From: E44-bin46 sp964354655
Lineage (GTDB): Bacteria > Chloroflexota > Dehalococcoidia > Dehalococcoidales > E44-bin46
Length of the DNA: 64,000 nt
Reading direction: 5' to 3'
NCBI GenBank assembly: GCA_964354655.1
Contig: CAYHAL010000004.1
Coordinates: 1-64,000 of the forward strand
Shown: positions 33,785 through 43,074 of the stretch, one piece after another
Numbering within the stretch: position 1 is the stretch's first letter
How the letters are laid out: every line of letters starts with the position of its first letter
Notes under the pieces: model-generated
What the model was told of the DNA's origin: nothing
Database searches by the model: none
What the model saw: the letters and a program-made list of their open reading frames with translations, nothing else
Translations under genes and position numbers: made by a program

Positions 33785-34618
33785 CTATTTCTTGAATCGG
33801 ATCGACTTGAACTTCTGCATTTGTTCTCTTATTGCGACTTCGGTCGGCAGGCGTTCCATACTCGATGCGCCATAAAACCCATGTATACCCTTTGTTTTGC
33901 TGAGAACATACTCAGCATCTTCAGGCATGGAGATTGGACCCCCGTGGCACAAGGCAATGATGTCCGGATTTACAGATTTTGCCGCGTCGCATATTTCCTG
34001 AACCCTGGCTGGTGCTTCCTCGAGTGACACTGCAGTCGTGGCTCCGATGGCCCCCTTGGTGGTCAGTCCCATATGCGCGACAATAATGTCAGCACCGGCT
34101 TCGGCCATTGCCTTTGCTTCCTTAGCATTAAATGCGTATGGTGTAGTCAGGAGGTCCAGTTCATGAGCCTTGCGAATCATGTCAACTTCAAGACCATACC
34201 CCATACCGGTCTCTTCAAGGTTTTGCCGGAACAAACCATCGCATAAACCAACCGTTGGAAAGTTCTGGACTCCTGAAAAGCCGATCTCCTTAACCTGCTT
34301 AAGGAAAACGTCCATCTGGCGGAAAGGATCCGTGCCGCACACTCCGGCAAGAACCGGCGTGTCCTTGACAATGGGCAGCACTTCGCCAGCCATTTCCATG
34401 ACGATAGCGTTGGCGTCACCGTAGGGCATCAGGCCGGCAAGCGAGCCTCTACCTGCCATGCGGAAACGTCCGCTGTTATAAATCACAATCAGGTCAACTC
34501 CCCCTGCCTCTTCAAATTTCGCGCTGATACCAGTTCCGGCGCCGGCACCGATAATCGGAAGACCCGCCTCAATATTCTTCCTCAACCGTTCAAGGACTTC
34601 ACTACGTGTAAATGCCAT
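33785..34618 (-). CDS. Phosphoenolpyruvate hydrolase-like TIM-barrel protein
   Basis: 277 residues of the TIM-barrel family (PF09370) that also forms the C-terminal part of Tm-1-like proteins. Seen: GLPIIGAGAGTGISAKFEEAGG, VDLIVIYNSGRFRMAG, TPVLAGVCGTDPF and IALCHGGPISMPEDAEYVL. It resembles phosphoenolpyruvate mutase/hydrolase barrels, but the reaction is not established. It starts two bases after the stop of the Tm-1-like gene and works with it as a pair. Confidence 0.85.
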   Translation of the reverse strand: MAFTRSEVLERLRKNIEAGLPIIGAGAGTGISAKFEEAGGVDLIVIYNSGRFRMAGRGSLAGLMPYGDANAIVMEMAGEVLPIVKDTPVLAGVCGTDPFRQMDVFLKQVKEIGFSGVQNFPTVGLCDGLFRQNLEETGMGYGLEVDMIRKAHELDLLTTPYAFNAKEAKAMAEAGADIIVAHMGLTTKGAIGATTAVSLEEAPARVQEICDAAKSVNPDIIALCHGGPISMPEDAEYVLSKTKGIHGFYGASSMERLPTEVAIREQMQKFKSIRFKK

Positions 34619-34620
34619 AA

Positions 34621-35862
34621 TTACCTCCTTTTCTTATTGTTTGCCTGTTTGATTAGATCTAACATCATCTCAACCGCTTTGGCAGAAAACTGGGGATCAT
34701 TGATATTGTTATCCATTTCAATTACAGGAATACCCGCCTTGACGTTGGCCTTGATGGCATCGAACATTGCCCTATCCGCCTCACGGTCACAGAAAGGCTG
34801 GCCGTCGCCGTTAAGAATCGATACCCCTTTCAGAGGAATGAGAAAGGCAACTGGACCTTTGGCAGCGTTTGCTTTCTCAGCGAAAACCTTTCCCATTTTT
34901 TCATTCTCCTCATTGTTCGTGCGCATGAGCGTAACTGATGGGTTCCACTCGTAGAAGGTGCGGTTTGCCTCTTTGTATTTCGCTGGTACCGTGTCCGGTG
35001 CCCCGAAATTAGCCATGTCCACGCAGCCTGGAACGATCAGGTGAGGTATTCCCATTCGGCCGGGGGCATCAAGGCGTTCTGGGCCTGCGTCAAGCACCCC
35101 GCCGCAGACGGTATCAGCCCACTCGGTTGTCGTGATGTCAAGGACAGCGTCCACTAATCCCTCGTTAACCAGGCTCTCCATAGTCTTTCCACCGGTACCG
35201 GTGGCGTGGAAGACAAGAACCTCGTAACCCTTTGCCGACAATTCCTTTACACAAGCGTTCACGCACTCCGTGGTGTTACCAAACATTGATGCCGTGATAA
35301 CCGGCTTATCCTCCGTGGCTTCTGGAATATCCGTTTCCACCATACCGCAAATTGCTCCCACTGCACGCGAAAAGATAATCCTCGAAACCCGGTTGATGCC
35401 GGCAACGTCAACAATTGATGGAATCATCGTGATATCCTTTGTCCCAACGTAAACCGACACATCCCCTGATGCTACGGTTGATGCACAAACCTTGGGAACA
35501 CCCACCGGAAGAATACGCATCGCTGAAGTGACCACGGTGGTCGCAGCACTACCACCCATACCAAAAATCCCGTCAAACTTGCCCTCATCATAAAGTGACT
35601 TGATGAGCCTCGCTGCCCCGGCACACATGACCTTCATGGCTTCACCGCGATCCTTCTTTTTACGAAGCTGCTCCAGGTTCCCCCTACCCGACTCAGCAAC
35701 CCTGTCCGCTTCAACGTCCACAGGAAAGAGAGCCGTCGTTCCGAGGACGCCCGTATTAACTGTAAAAACCTTATGTCCACGGCTGAGTATCTGTTCCCGC
35801 ACAAAGGCATACTCTTCTCCCTTGGTATCAAAAGCACCGATTAAACAAATTGTTTTCTGCAT
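34621..35862 (-). CDS. Tm-1-like ATP-binding domain protein (UPF0261)
   Basis: 413 residues. The N-terminus IGAFDTKGEEYAFVREQI and the glycine-rich GMGGSAATTVV near residue 103 are the nucleotide-binding part of the Tm-1/UPF0261 family; EVLVFHATGTGGKTMESLV near 213 starts the second domain. Plant Tm-1 fuses this domain to the barrel encoded by the next gene; here they are separate but adjacent. The biochemical role in bacteria is unknown. Two palindromes (35966-36020) upstream look like operator sites. Confidence 0.87.
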   Translation of the reverse strand: MQKTICLIGAFDTKGEEYAFVREQILSRGHKVFTVNTGVLGTTALFPVDVEADRVAESGRGNLEQLRKKKDRGEAMKVMCAGAARLIKSLYDEGKFDGIFGMGGSAATTVVTSAMRILPVGVPKVCASTVASGDVSVYVGTKDITMIPSIVDVAGINRVSRIIFSRAVGAICGMVETDIPEATEDKPVITASMFGNTTECVNACVKELSAKGYEVLVFHATGTGGKTMESLVNEGLVDAVLDITTTEWADTVCGGVLDAGPERLDAPGRMGIPHLIVPGCVDMANFGAPDTVPAKYKEANRTFYEWNPSVTLMRTNNEENEKMGKVFAEKANAAKGPVAFLIPLKGVSILNGDGQPFCDREADRAMFDAIKANVKAGIPVIEMDNNINDPQFSAKAVEMMLDLIKQANNKKRR

Positions 35863-35962
35863 GCCCCCTTTCTTTTAGTGAACTCGATTCACTTTATTAA
35901 TCTATTCAACCGAAAATGGCCCCCAATAATACGACGAGATTCCTAGTTCGCTGCCCCTAACT

Positions 35963-36020
35963 ATGTATACAGAAGTGCTTCTACATAATATGGTAATATA
36001 CAGAACAAATTCTGTATATT
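35963..36020. promoter_or_regulatory. Two palindromic operator-like sites upstream of the Tm-1-like operon
   Basis: Site B: AATATACAGAA (35995-36005) and TTCTGTATATT (36010-36020) are exact reverse complements with CAAA between. Site A: AGAAG/CTTCT (35971-35982) inside TATACAGAAGTGCTTCTACA shares the half-site TATACAGAA. The two centres are 31 bases apart, about three helical turns, on the same face of DNA. They lie 100-160 bases ahead of the start at 35862. Confidence 0.55.
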
Positions 36021-36143
36021 TAAATGTTGGTAGCATGTCAAAGAGCTTCATTCTTCCTTTATAACGTTGTATGCGCTATAGTCGCCAGCTCAAGATAACT
36101 AGATTAGAGACCAAAAGTTGAGTGAAACACCCCTACACCTATA

Positions 36144-37730
36144 TCAAGTTGGCATAATGCCGTGTTTTTTCTCAGGTCTCTGTTCCGCTTTGTTTATTGC
36201 CATTTCTAGGGCTTGGATAAGCCTCGGCCTGGTTTCTGCCGGCTCGATTACGTCGTCAATGTGTAGGTGCTCAGCGGCTCTATATGGGTTGGCGAACGTG
36301 TCTCTATACTCCTTTATCTTCTCCTCCAACAGTTTGTCGGGGTCGTCTGTCTTTTCCAACTCTTTTCTGAATATTATGGCTGCCGCTCCATCCGGTCCCA
36401 TCACCGCCAGTTCAGTGGTAGGCCAGCAAAATACGGCATCAGCACCCAGGTCTTTACTGCACATTCCAAGGTAAGAGCCTCCGTAAGCTTTTCTGATAGT
36501 GAGGGTAATCTTTGGCACCGTAGCCTCGGAATAAGCGTAAAGCATCTTAGCTCCGTGTCTAATTATTCCTCTCCATTCCTGTTCCGTTCCTGGTAGATAT
36601 CCAGGCACATCAACCAAGTTGACGATCGGAATATTAAAGGCGTCGCAGAACCGGATGAACCGGGAGGCCTTATCACAGACATCGATATCCAGAGCTCCCG
36701 CTTTTGACATCGGTTGTTGAGCTATTATGCCCACCGACCATCCATTGAGTCTAGCAAAACAGGTGATAATGTTAGTGGCAAATATGGGGAATATCTCGAA
36801 GTAATTTTTCTTCCCATCCTGCCTCTGGTCAAATACCCTCTCAATTATCTTGTGCATGTCATATGGACTGCTTGGATTCGCCGGGACAATATCAAACAGG
36901 GTTGTGTCGGTACGGGTTGGCTTGTCTCCCCAATCAACCCTTTTAGGAGATTCTCTATAGCTTGATGGCAAATAGCTTAGCAGCTCCTTTATACTTTGCA
37001 GGCACTCCTCCTCACTGTTTTCCGAGCGGCAAGCAACTCCCGCCTTCTTTTGAGCGACAATAGCACCACCCAGTTCCTCATGGCTAATCTCTTCTCCCAT
37101 AATAGCCTTAACCACCTGCGGTCCGGTTATATAGGCATAACTTATGTCTTTAACCATAAATATGAAGTCCGTGAGCGCTGGGGAATATACGCCGCCCCCA
37201 GCACAAGGACCAAGGATAGCGCATATTTGAGGGATTACACCAGAATAGATTGAGTTTCGATAGAAAATCTGTCCATATCCAGACAAAGCATCAACGCCGT
37301 CCTGAATCCTTGCCCCTCCGGAATCATTTATTCCTATGATAGGACACCCCGCTCTTGCGGCGCTATCCATTATTCGGCAAATCTTTGCGGCATGTATTTC
37401 TGATAGGGTTCCACCTATGCTGGTGAAATCTTGGGCATAAACATACACCTTTCTGCCGTCAATCTTTCCATACCCAGTGATTACCCCGTCCGCTGGCACC
37501 TGTATTCTATCCATACCAAAAGCGGTACCTCTATTTGTAGCAAACATTCCAATCTCGCAAAATGTCCCCTCATCCAGTAACTTCTGAATTCGCTCACGTG
37601 CTGTTAGCTTACCTCGCTTTCTCTGTTTTTCCACATTCTCGCTGCCCCCCATCTCCTCAACCTTTTGTCTACGCTTTTGTAGCTCAGCTAGCAATTTCTT
37701 CTTTATTTGCTTATCTTCATTTGTCGTCAT
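36144..37730 (-). CDS. Acyl-CoA carboxyltransferase / methylmalonyl-CoA decarboxylase alpha subunit
   Basis: 528 residues with both crotonase-like carboxyltransferase halves. Seen: GGSENVEKQRKRGKLTARERI at the N-terminus, DFTSIGGTLSEIHAAKI, INDSGGARIQDGV near 115, CAGGGVYSPALTDF, and in the C-terminal half DVPGYLPGTEQEWRGIIRHGAK near 385. It moves CO2 between biotin and propionyl/methylmalonyl-CoA. The ATG at 37730 (GAGGGG upstream) is one base after the epimerase stop. No biotin carboxylase is near; together with the Na+-pump subunits at 11-12 kb a decarboxylase role is likely. The biotin carrier is not in the window. Confidence 0.92.
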   Translation of the reverse strand: MTTNEDKQIKKKLLAELQKRRQKVEEMGGSENVEKQRKRGKLTARERIQKLLDEGTFCEIGMFATNRGTAFGMDRIQVPADGVITGYGKIDGRKVYVYAQDFTSIGGTLSEIHAAKICRIMDSAARAGCPIIGINDSGGARIQDGVDALSGYGQIFYRNSIYSGVIPQICAILGPCAGGGVYSPALTDFIFMVKDISYAYITGPQVVKAIMGEEISHEELGGAIVAQKKAGVACRSENSEEECLQSIKELLSYLPSSYRESPKRVDWGDKPTRTDTTLFDIVPANPSSPYDMHKIIERVFDQRQDGKKNYFEIFPIFATNIITCFARLNGWSVGIIAQQPMSKAGALDIDVCDKASRFIRFCDAFNIPIVNLVDVPGYLPGTEQEWRGIIRHGAKMLYAYSEATVPKITLTIRKAYGGSYLGMCSKDLGADAVFCWPTTELAVMGPDGAAAIIFRKELEKTDDPDKLLEEKIKEYRDTFANPYRAAEHLHIDDVIEPAETRPRLIQALEMAINKAEQRPEKKHGIMPT

Positions 37731-37731
37731 G

Positions 37732-38133
37732 TTATCCCCTCGGCTCAACTAGTTCGATTAATACCTTCGTTTCTTTAGGATGCAGAAAGGCTATCCTAGT
37801 GCCTTTAACACCGCTTCTTGGCGTCTCATCGATGAACTGAATCCCTTTTTCTCTCAGCGTGTCTAGCGCCTGTTGAATATCACTTACTTCCAGAGCCAAG
37901 TGATGTAGTCCCTCCCCCCTTTTTTCAATGTACTTAGCAATAACTCCTTCGGGATCGGTTGACTCTAGTAACTCAATCTTACCCTCACCCACCGGGATAA
38001 TGGCAGTCCTCACCTTCTGCGCTTCCACAATCTCTATATCTTTAACCTTTAGCCCTAGGGCATCGGTATATAGCTTTAGTGCATCTTCGATACTATTTAC
38101 CGCAATCCCTATATGGTTAATCTTTTTAATCAA
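37732..38133 (-). CDS. mce: Methylmalonyl-CoA epimerase
   Basis: 133-residue VOC-fold metalloenzyme interconverting the (R) and (S) forms of methylmalonyl-CoA. Metal ligands are visible in NHIGIAVNSIEDAL (His), ELLESTDPEG (Glu region), LHHLALEVSDI (His) and VLIELVEPRG (Glu). I choose TTG at 38133 as start because GGAGGGGAG lies just upstream and the protein then begins IKKINHIGIAV as in the family; this overlaps mcmA2 by eight bases. Part of the mutase operon. Confidence 0.9.
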   Translation of the reverse strand: MIKKINHIGIAVNSIEDALKLYTDALGLKVKDIEIVEAQKVRTAIIPVGEGKIELLESTDPEGVIAKYIEKRGEGLHHLALEVSDIQQALDTLREKGIQFIDETPRSGVKGTRIAFLHPKETKVLIELVEPRG

Positions 38134-38536
38134 TGCTCCCCTCCGGTAGGTTTTCTTCAATGAACTTGACAATTTCGGCAATGGGTGTGCCTGGGCCGAA
38201 GATTTGGGCGATCCCAGCCTCTTTTAACTTGGGGATATCTTTCTTTGGTATGATTCCGCCCCCAATAAACAGGATATCCCTGCCACCCCTTTCTCTGACC
38301 AGACTCACTGTTTTCGGGAATAAAGATAGGTGAGCGCCAGACAGGCAACTCAGACCAACCACATCTACATCCTCTTGAATAGCCGCCTCGGCAATTTGCT
38401 CTGGCGTTAGACGTAACCCAAGATAGATTACCTCCATCCCGGCATCTCTTAAACCTCGAGCTACTACTTTGATTCCCCTATCATGCCCGTCTAGCCCAGG
38501 TTTAGCTATTAAGACTCGTATTTTTCTATTCTGCAC
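38126..38536 (-). CDS. mcmA2: Methylmalonyl-CoA mutase, B12-binding subunit
   Basis: 136 residues equal to the C-terminal cobalamin-binding domain of mutases. The base-off ligand motif DGHDRG is at residue 16, followed by GLSCLSGAH and GGGIIP, the SxL and GG corrinoid contacts. Works with McmA1 encoded 17 bases downstream. The split arrangement is common in archaea and Chloroflexota. Confidence 0.94.
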   Translation of the reverse strand: MQNRKIRVLIAKPGLDGHDRGIKVVARGLRDAGMEVIYLGLRLTPEQIAEAAIQEDVDVVGLSCLSGAHLSLFPKTVSLVRERGGRDILFIGGGIIPKKDIPKLKEAGIAQIFGPGTPIAEIVKFIEENLPEGSID

Positions 38537-38553
38537 AGCAAATACCTCTCGGC

Positions 38554-40170
38554 TTAGAGTATATTTGGCTCTCGGTATTCCCCAAACACATCTCTCAGGG
38601 CATTACTTATCTCTCCTACGGTGGCATAAGCCTTAACTGCCTCAATTAGTGCCGGCATAATGTTCTCGTCACTCCTAGCTACGTCACATACTTCATCTAG
38701 CACTTTGCTTACTTTTTGGTTATCCCTTTCCTGCTTTAATCTTTTTAATCCCTCTATTTGTCTTTTCTCAACTTCTTCGCCAATCTCTAGAACCTTTGGT
38801 GCCTGCTCCTCCCTTACTGTGAACTTATTCACACCGACAACGACTTGTTCACCAGAATCTACCGCCCTTTGATAGTTGTAGGCTGAAGTTGCAATTTCTC
38901 TCTGAATATATCCCTTCTCTATTGCTTTTAAGGCACCGCCCATTTTATCAATTTCAGTGATATATCTCATTGCCTTATCTTCTATTTGGTTGGTTAAGCA
39001 TTCTATATAGTATGAACCACCTAGCGGGTCAACAGTGTCGGCGACACCGCTCTCATAGGCAATGATTTGCTGGGTTCTCAGGGCAACTTGCACTGCTTCC
39101 TCACTGGGCAAAGCCAGTGCCTCGTCAAATGAGTTAGTGTGTAAAGATTGGCAGCTCCCCAATACAGCGGCTAGTGCCTGCAAGGTTACTCTCACGATGT
39201 TATTAAGTGGTTGTTGCTCGGTGAGCGTGAACCCGTCGGTTTGAACATGATATCTTAGCATCATCGACCCTGGGTTCTTGGCGCCAAATCTTTCCTTCAT
39301 TATCTTAGCCCATATCCGGCGTAATGCCCTAAACTTGGCGACTTCCTCAAGAAGGTTGGTGTAGGCAGCAAAAAAGAATGAGAATCGTGGGGCAAAAGAG
39401 TCAACATCCATTCCTTTGTCTATCATCGCTTGAACATAGGCAATTCCATTAGCTAGAGTAAAGCCAGCTTCTTGAGCGGCAGTAGCCCCAGCCTCCCGCA
39501 TATGATAGCCACTGATGCTTATTGAGTTCCATAGTGGCATATTTTGGGCGCAATAGGAGCAAATATCAGTAACCAATCGCATAGATGGAGTCGGACCAAA
39601 GATATACGTGTTTCTGGCTATATATTCCTTCAATATATCGTTTTGCACAGTCCCTCTGAGCTTATCAGCAGTTGTTCCCTGCTTTTCGGCAGCAGCAATA
39701 TATAAGGCCAATAAAATTGGTGCCGTGGAGTTAATTGTCATTGATGTGCTTACCTCGGCTAATGGAATACCGTCCCAAAGCCTCTCCATATCTTTAAGCG
39801 AGTCTATGGCAACACCACACTTGCCAACCTCTCCAGCGGAAAGTGGGTGGTCTGAATCATATCCCTCTTGAGTAGGTAAATGGAAGGCGACACTAAACCC
39901 AGTTTGCCCTTGCTCGTACAGATATTTGTACCGCTTATTTGTCTCTTCTACACTGGCAAAGCCAGCATATTGGCGCATAGTCCATAGCCTGCTCCTGTAG
40001 CCGGTGGGCATTATATGCCTAGTATATGGATACTCACCAGGAACACCAATGTCCTCCTGCTTACACCCCTCCAAATCGGCCAGTGTATATACCCTATTGA
40101 CTACAATTCCATCAACGGTAGTCCTGAACTCCTTCTTTCTTTCGGTTATTTCTTTTTTCTTCTCAGGCAT
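38554..40170 (-). CDS. mcmA1: Methylmalonyl-CoA mutase, catalytic subunit
   Basis: 538 residues, the barrel part only, no B12 domain. Seen: PYTRHIMPTGYRSRLWTMRQYAGF (substrate-entry segment with Tyr/Arg), VAFHLPTQEGYDSDHP, SISGYHMREAGATAAQE, and LHTNSFDEALALPSEEAVQVALRTQQI. Interconverts succinyl-CoA and methylmalonyl-CoA by a radical route. Within the set of close relatives (isobutyryl-, ethylmalonyl-, 2-hydroxyisobutyryl-CoA mutases), the epimerase and carboxyltransferase next door support methylmalonyl-CoA. Confidence 0.93.
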   Translation of the reverse strand: MPEKKKEITERKKEFRTTVDGIVVNRVYTLADLEGCKQEDIGVPGEYPYTRHIMPTGYRSRLWTMRQYAGFASVEETNKRYKYLYEQGQTGFSVAFHLPTQEGYDSDHPLSAGEVGKCGVAIDSLKDMERLWDGIPLAEVSTSMTINSTAPILLALYIAAAEKQGTTADKLRGTVQNDILKEYIARNTYIFGPTPSMRLVTDICSYCAQNMPLWNSISISGYHMREAGATAAQEAGFTLANGIAYVQAMIDKGMDVDSFAPRFSFFFAAYTNLLEEVAKFRALRRIWAKIMKERFGAKNPGSMMLRYHVQTDGFTLTEQQPLNNIVRVTLQALAAVLGSCQSLHTNSFDEALALPSEEAVQVALRTQQIIAYESGVADTVDPLGGSYYIECLTNQIEDKAMRYITEIDKMGGALKAIEKGYIQREIATSAYNYQRAVDSGEQVVVGVNKFTVREEQAPKVLEIGEEVEKRQIEGLKRLKQERDNQKVSKVLDEVCDVARSDENIMPALIEAVKAYATVGEISNALRDVFGEYREPNIL

Positions 40171-40190
40171 TCCCCTCTCCCTAAGTGCAT

Positions 40191-40940
40191 TTAATGGTTT
40201 TTACGCCGCTTGTCTATTATTTTATAGAGCTCCTCGATTCCCACACCGTTTATGGCTTGAGTAGTCATAATTGATGGTTCGGATTTTCCAGGTTTGGCTC
40301 CCAATGTAGCTCTAAGCTCAGCTGCTAGCGTTTCAGCCCCCACATGGTCTGCCTTATTGACTACAACTATATCAGCAATTTCTAGTAGACCTGCTTTCAT
40401 AGCTTGCATGTCGTCTCCAGACTCTGGTACTAGAATTAGGACAACGATATCTGCTATCCCTCTAATACTTAGTTCAGTTTGCCCAACACCGACGGTTTCT
40501 ATTATGATAACATCCTTACCAAAAGCGTCCAATAGATTTACTGTAGCCTCGACTGCTTCGGATAGACCACCGTAGCTACCTCTACTGGCCATACTACGAA
40601 TAAATACCCCGCTATCCAAGTAGTGCCGCTGCATTCTTATCCTGTCACCTAACACAGCGCCACCGGTAATAGGGCTACTTGGGTCCACGGCTATGATCCC
40701 TACAGATAATCCCTTGCTTCTAATCGTGCTAGTCAGTTTGTCCACCAAGGTGCTCTTGCCCCCGCCCGGGGGACCAGTAATACCTATACGGTAAGCTTTA
40801 CCTAAGTGTGGGCGGATAACTTCTATCATTTCAGAGAAAGCTGGACTATCATTTTCAACAAGCGAGATTAATTGTGCCAGGGACTTCTTTTCACCAGCAA
40901 GCATACTGTTTACTAATTCCGCTATTTTCGAGGTCATCAA
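40191..40940 (-). CDS. meaB: MeaB-type GTPase chaperone of methylmalonyl-CoA mutase
   Basis: 249-residue G3E GTPase that gates and protects the B12 mutase. Walker A GPPGGGKSTLVDKL, the VDPSSP switch region, ETVGVGQTE (Walker B region) and NKAD (base specificity) are all seen. The protein ends soon after NGVGIEELYKIIDKRRKNH, whereas typical MeaB/ArgK proteins run to about 320 residues with a helical dimerisation tail, so this is a short form. The first gene of the minus-strand mutase operon. Confidence 0.9.
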   Translation of the reverse strand: MMTSKIAELVNSMLAGEKKSLAQLISLVENDSPAFSEMIEVIRPHLGKAYRIGITGPPGGGKSTLVDKLTSTIRSKGLSVGIIAVDPSSPITGGAVLGDRIRMQRHYLDSGVFIRSMASRGSYGGLSEAVEATVNLLDAFGKDVIIIETVGVGQTELSIRGIADIVVLILVPESGDDMQAMKAGLLEIADIVVVNKADHVGAETLAAELRATLGAKPGKSEPSIMTTQAINGVGIEELYKIIDKRRKNH

Positions 40941-41334
40941 TCCAGGAATATACTCCTTAGGCTATTCAAAAAATCTTCCCAGTGTCCCTACCCTGCGAAC
41001 AATTGAGTGTTTGGCCTTTATATATAACTCTTAATGACTTAAACTCTGTTCTATATTTTACCGCATTCCACTTCCTCAGTAAAGATTTTGAATCAAATCG
41101 TCTTATATATTATGTAACCAAAGACCTGTGCTGAATCACACAAAAGTTGCTGTAGTGTCTGCATCACGGACAAGGTGGCCTCTCCAAATCAATGTCGCCC
41201 CAGCGCAGCCCAGTGTAGGCTTTAGTGTGGTCGCACATTAAAACGCAGCATTGAGCAACTTGTTTAAATAGTGTAAAATTTAAAACACGACTTTATAGAA
41301 CTGACCTATGATGGATAGCTAAGGAGGTCACTAA
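40941..41334. promoter_or_regulatory. Divergent intergenic region between mutase and beta-oxidation operons
   Basis: No gene is seen in 394 bases. For the plus-strand operon, TTGAGC (41251-41256), a 17-base spacer and TAAAAT (41274-41279) form a plausible promoter (4/6 and 5/6). The minus-strand promoter for meaB could not be picked with confidence. The shared region could coordinate both operons. Confidence 0.45.
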
Positions 41335-42105
41335 ATGGCGATTGAATATGTAAAAGAAGGCAGACTGGCTATCTTCACCATTAATCGTCCTGAAGTAGGT
41401 AATGCACTTAATATGGCCGCCATCCATGAACTGCACGATAAGATGGTGGAATTCCAGGACGACCCAGAAGTATTAGTTGGTATCATTACTGGGGCTGGTG
41501 AAAAAGCTTTTTGTACCGGGGCTGATATCAGAGATACCCTACCCTTTATTAAAGAGCATCGGGATACGCCTGATGCCTTCCCGCCAACTTTTATGCGTGG
41601 GCTTAGCATCTGGAAACCGCTAATTGCCGCCATTAATGGCCTAGCCCTTGGTGGCGGATTGGAACTAGCTCTGGCCTGTGACCTCAGGATAGCCTCAAAT
41701 AATGCCCGTTTTGGCTTTCCGGAGGTAAGTCGCGGATTGATGCCTGGTTGGGGGGGTACCCAGAGGCTGCCCCGGACGATATCCTTAGCCAGAGCAGTCG
41801 AACTAATAATTATGGGAAGAATCATCGATGCCGAGGAAGCCTGTCGCATCGGTTTAGTGAACAAGGTCGTCTCTTATGAAGAACTCATGCCCACAGTCAA
41901 GGAGTGGGCAGCAACTATCTGCGAAAAGGCACCCTTAGCCACGCAGGCTGCCAAACAAGCGCTGGTAAGGGGTCTTGGTATGACGCTAGAGGATGGGCTG
42001 AAGCTAGAGCAATCGCTGCTCAGCTATCTTATGGGTACGGCTGACTTTGATGAGGGGATTCGAGCTTTCTCGGAGAAGAGAAAACCAGTCTACAGAGGGA
42101 AATAG
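41335..42105 (+). CDS. Enoyl-CoA hydratase (crotonase family)
   Basis: 256 residues. Oxyanion-hole segments GAGEKAFCTGADI near 60 and INGLALGGGLELALACDL near 100, with catalytic Glu in FGFPEVSRGLMPGWGG (residue about 127) and a second acidic residue in ALVEL-like RAVELIIMG, are those of active crotonases. It hydrates crotonyl-CoA to 3-hydroxybutyryl-CoA. AAGGAGGTC lies before the ATG. First gene of a plus-strand pathway operon. Confidence 0.93.
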   Translation: MAIEYVKEGRLAIFTINRPEVGNALNMAAIHELHDKMVEFQDDPEVLVGIITGAGEKAFCTGADIRDTLPFIKEHRDTPDAFPPTFMRGLSIWKPLIAAINGLALGGGLELALACDLRIASNNARFGFPEVSRGLMPGWGGTQRLPRTISLARAVELIIMGRIIDAEEACRIGLVNKVVSYEELMPTVKEWAATICEKAPLATQAAKQALVRGLGMTLEDGLKLEQSLLSYLMGTADFDEGIRAFSEKRKPVYRGK

Positions 42106-42153
42106 CCTGCCTCTGGATAGTTTGTCAATACTATAAGAAAGTGAAGGTGATGA

Positions 42154-43005
42154 ATGGAAATAAAGAAGGTTGGTGTTATCGGCTGTGGGGTTATGGGTAG
42201 TGGTATCACCCAAACGTGTGCTCAAGCCGGCTGCGAGGTAACAGTCCTGGAAATAAGTGACGAGCTCCTGAATAAAGGGCTCTCAGTGATCAAATCGGCA
42301 CTGTCTAGGAGTGTGAATAAAGGCCAGCTTTCGCCACAGGACATGGAAGCGATAATCGGACGTATCAGAGGCACTACTAGTGCCCGCGATTTTGCCAGTT
42401 GCGACCTAGTCATAGAAGCGGTTAGTGAAAATATGGTGCTAAAGAAACGAGTTTTCTCCGAGATGGATAAGATATGCCCCAAGCATGCTATTCTAGCGAC
42501 CAATACCTCATGTCTTTCCGTAATTGATATGGCGATGGCAACCTCCAGGCCAGATAAGGTTTTGGGGTTACACTTTTTCAATCCGGCACCGGTTATGAAG
42601 CTACTGGAAATCATCCAGACTATGGCCACTAGCCAAGAAACCCTGGAACTTAGCCAGCGCTTTGGGGAATCCCTGGGCAAGGTCATCGTCGTTGTTCCGG
42701 ACTCTCCGGGTTTCATTGTTAACCGCCTCTTGATTCCCTTCTTGCTCCACGCCATCTCACTATTGGAGGCCGGCACATCTAAGAGAGAGGACATTGATGC
42801 CGCCGTCAATCTTGGCCTTGGTCACCCGATGGGTCCCCTAAAGCTAGCTGATTTAATTGGTCTTGATGTTGTGCTGGAGGTAGCTGAGGCTATTTACGAC
42901 GAGCTCAAAGACCCACGATATGCTCCGCCAATTCTGTTGAAAAAGATGGTTACCACCGGCTGGCTGGGGCGTAAAACGGGTAAGGGGTTCTACGAATACC
43001 ACTAA
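42154..43005 (+). CDS. 3-hydroxybutyryl-CoA dehydrogenase
   Basis: 283 residues of the short stand-alone Hbd/PaaH type. NAD-binding GCGVMGSGITQTCAQAG at the N-terminus, LHFFNPAPVMKLLEII with the catalytic His near 140, DSPGFIVNRLL near 187 and GHPMGPLKLADLIGLDV near 228 are all present. Oxidises 3-hydroxybutyryl-CoA to acetoacetyl-CoA. 48 bases after the hydratase gene. Confidence 0.94.
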   Translation: MEIKKVGVIGCGVMGSGITQTCAQAGCEVTVLEISDELLNKGLSVIKSALSRSVNKGQLSPQDMEAIIGRIRGTTSARDFASCDLVIEAVSENMVLKKRVFSEMDKICPKHAILATNTSCLSVIDMAMATSRPDKVLGLHFFNPAPVMKLLEIIQTMATSQETLELSQRFGESLGKVIVVVPDSPGFIVNRLLIPFLLHAISLLEAGTSKREDIDAAVNLGLGHPMGPLKLADLIGLDVVLEVAEAIYDELKDPRYAPPILLKKMVTTGWLGRKTGKGFYEYH

Positions 43006-43074
43006 TAGTTAGCCGAAAGGCTTCAAATAGAGCTACAAAGTATCTACCATACGGGATTAGGAAAGGAGAATACT

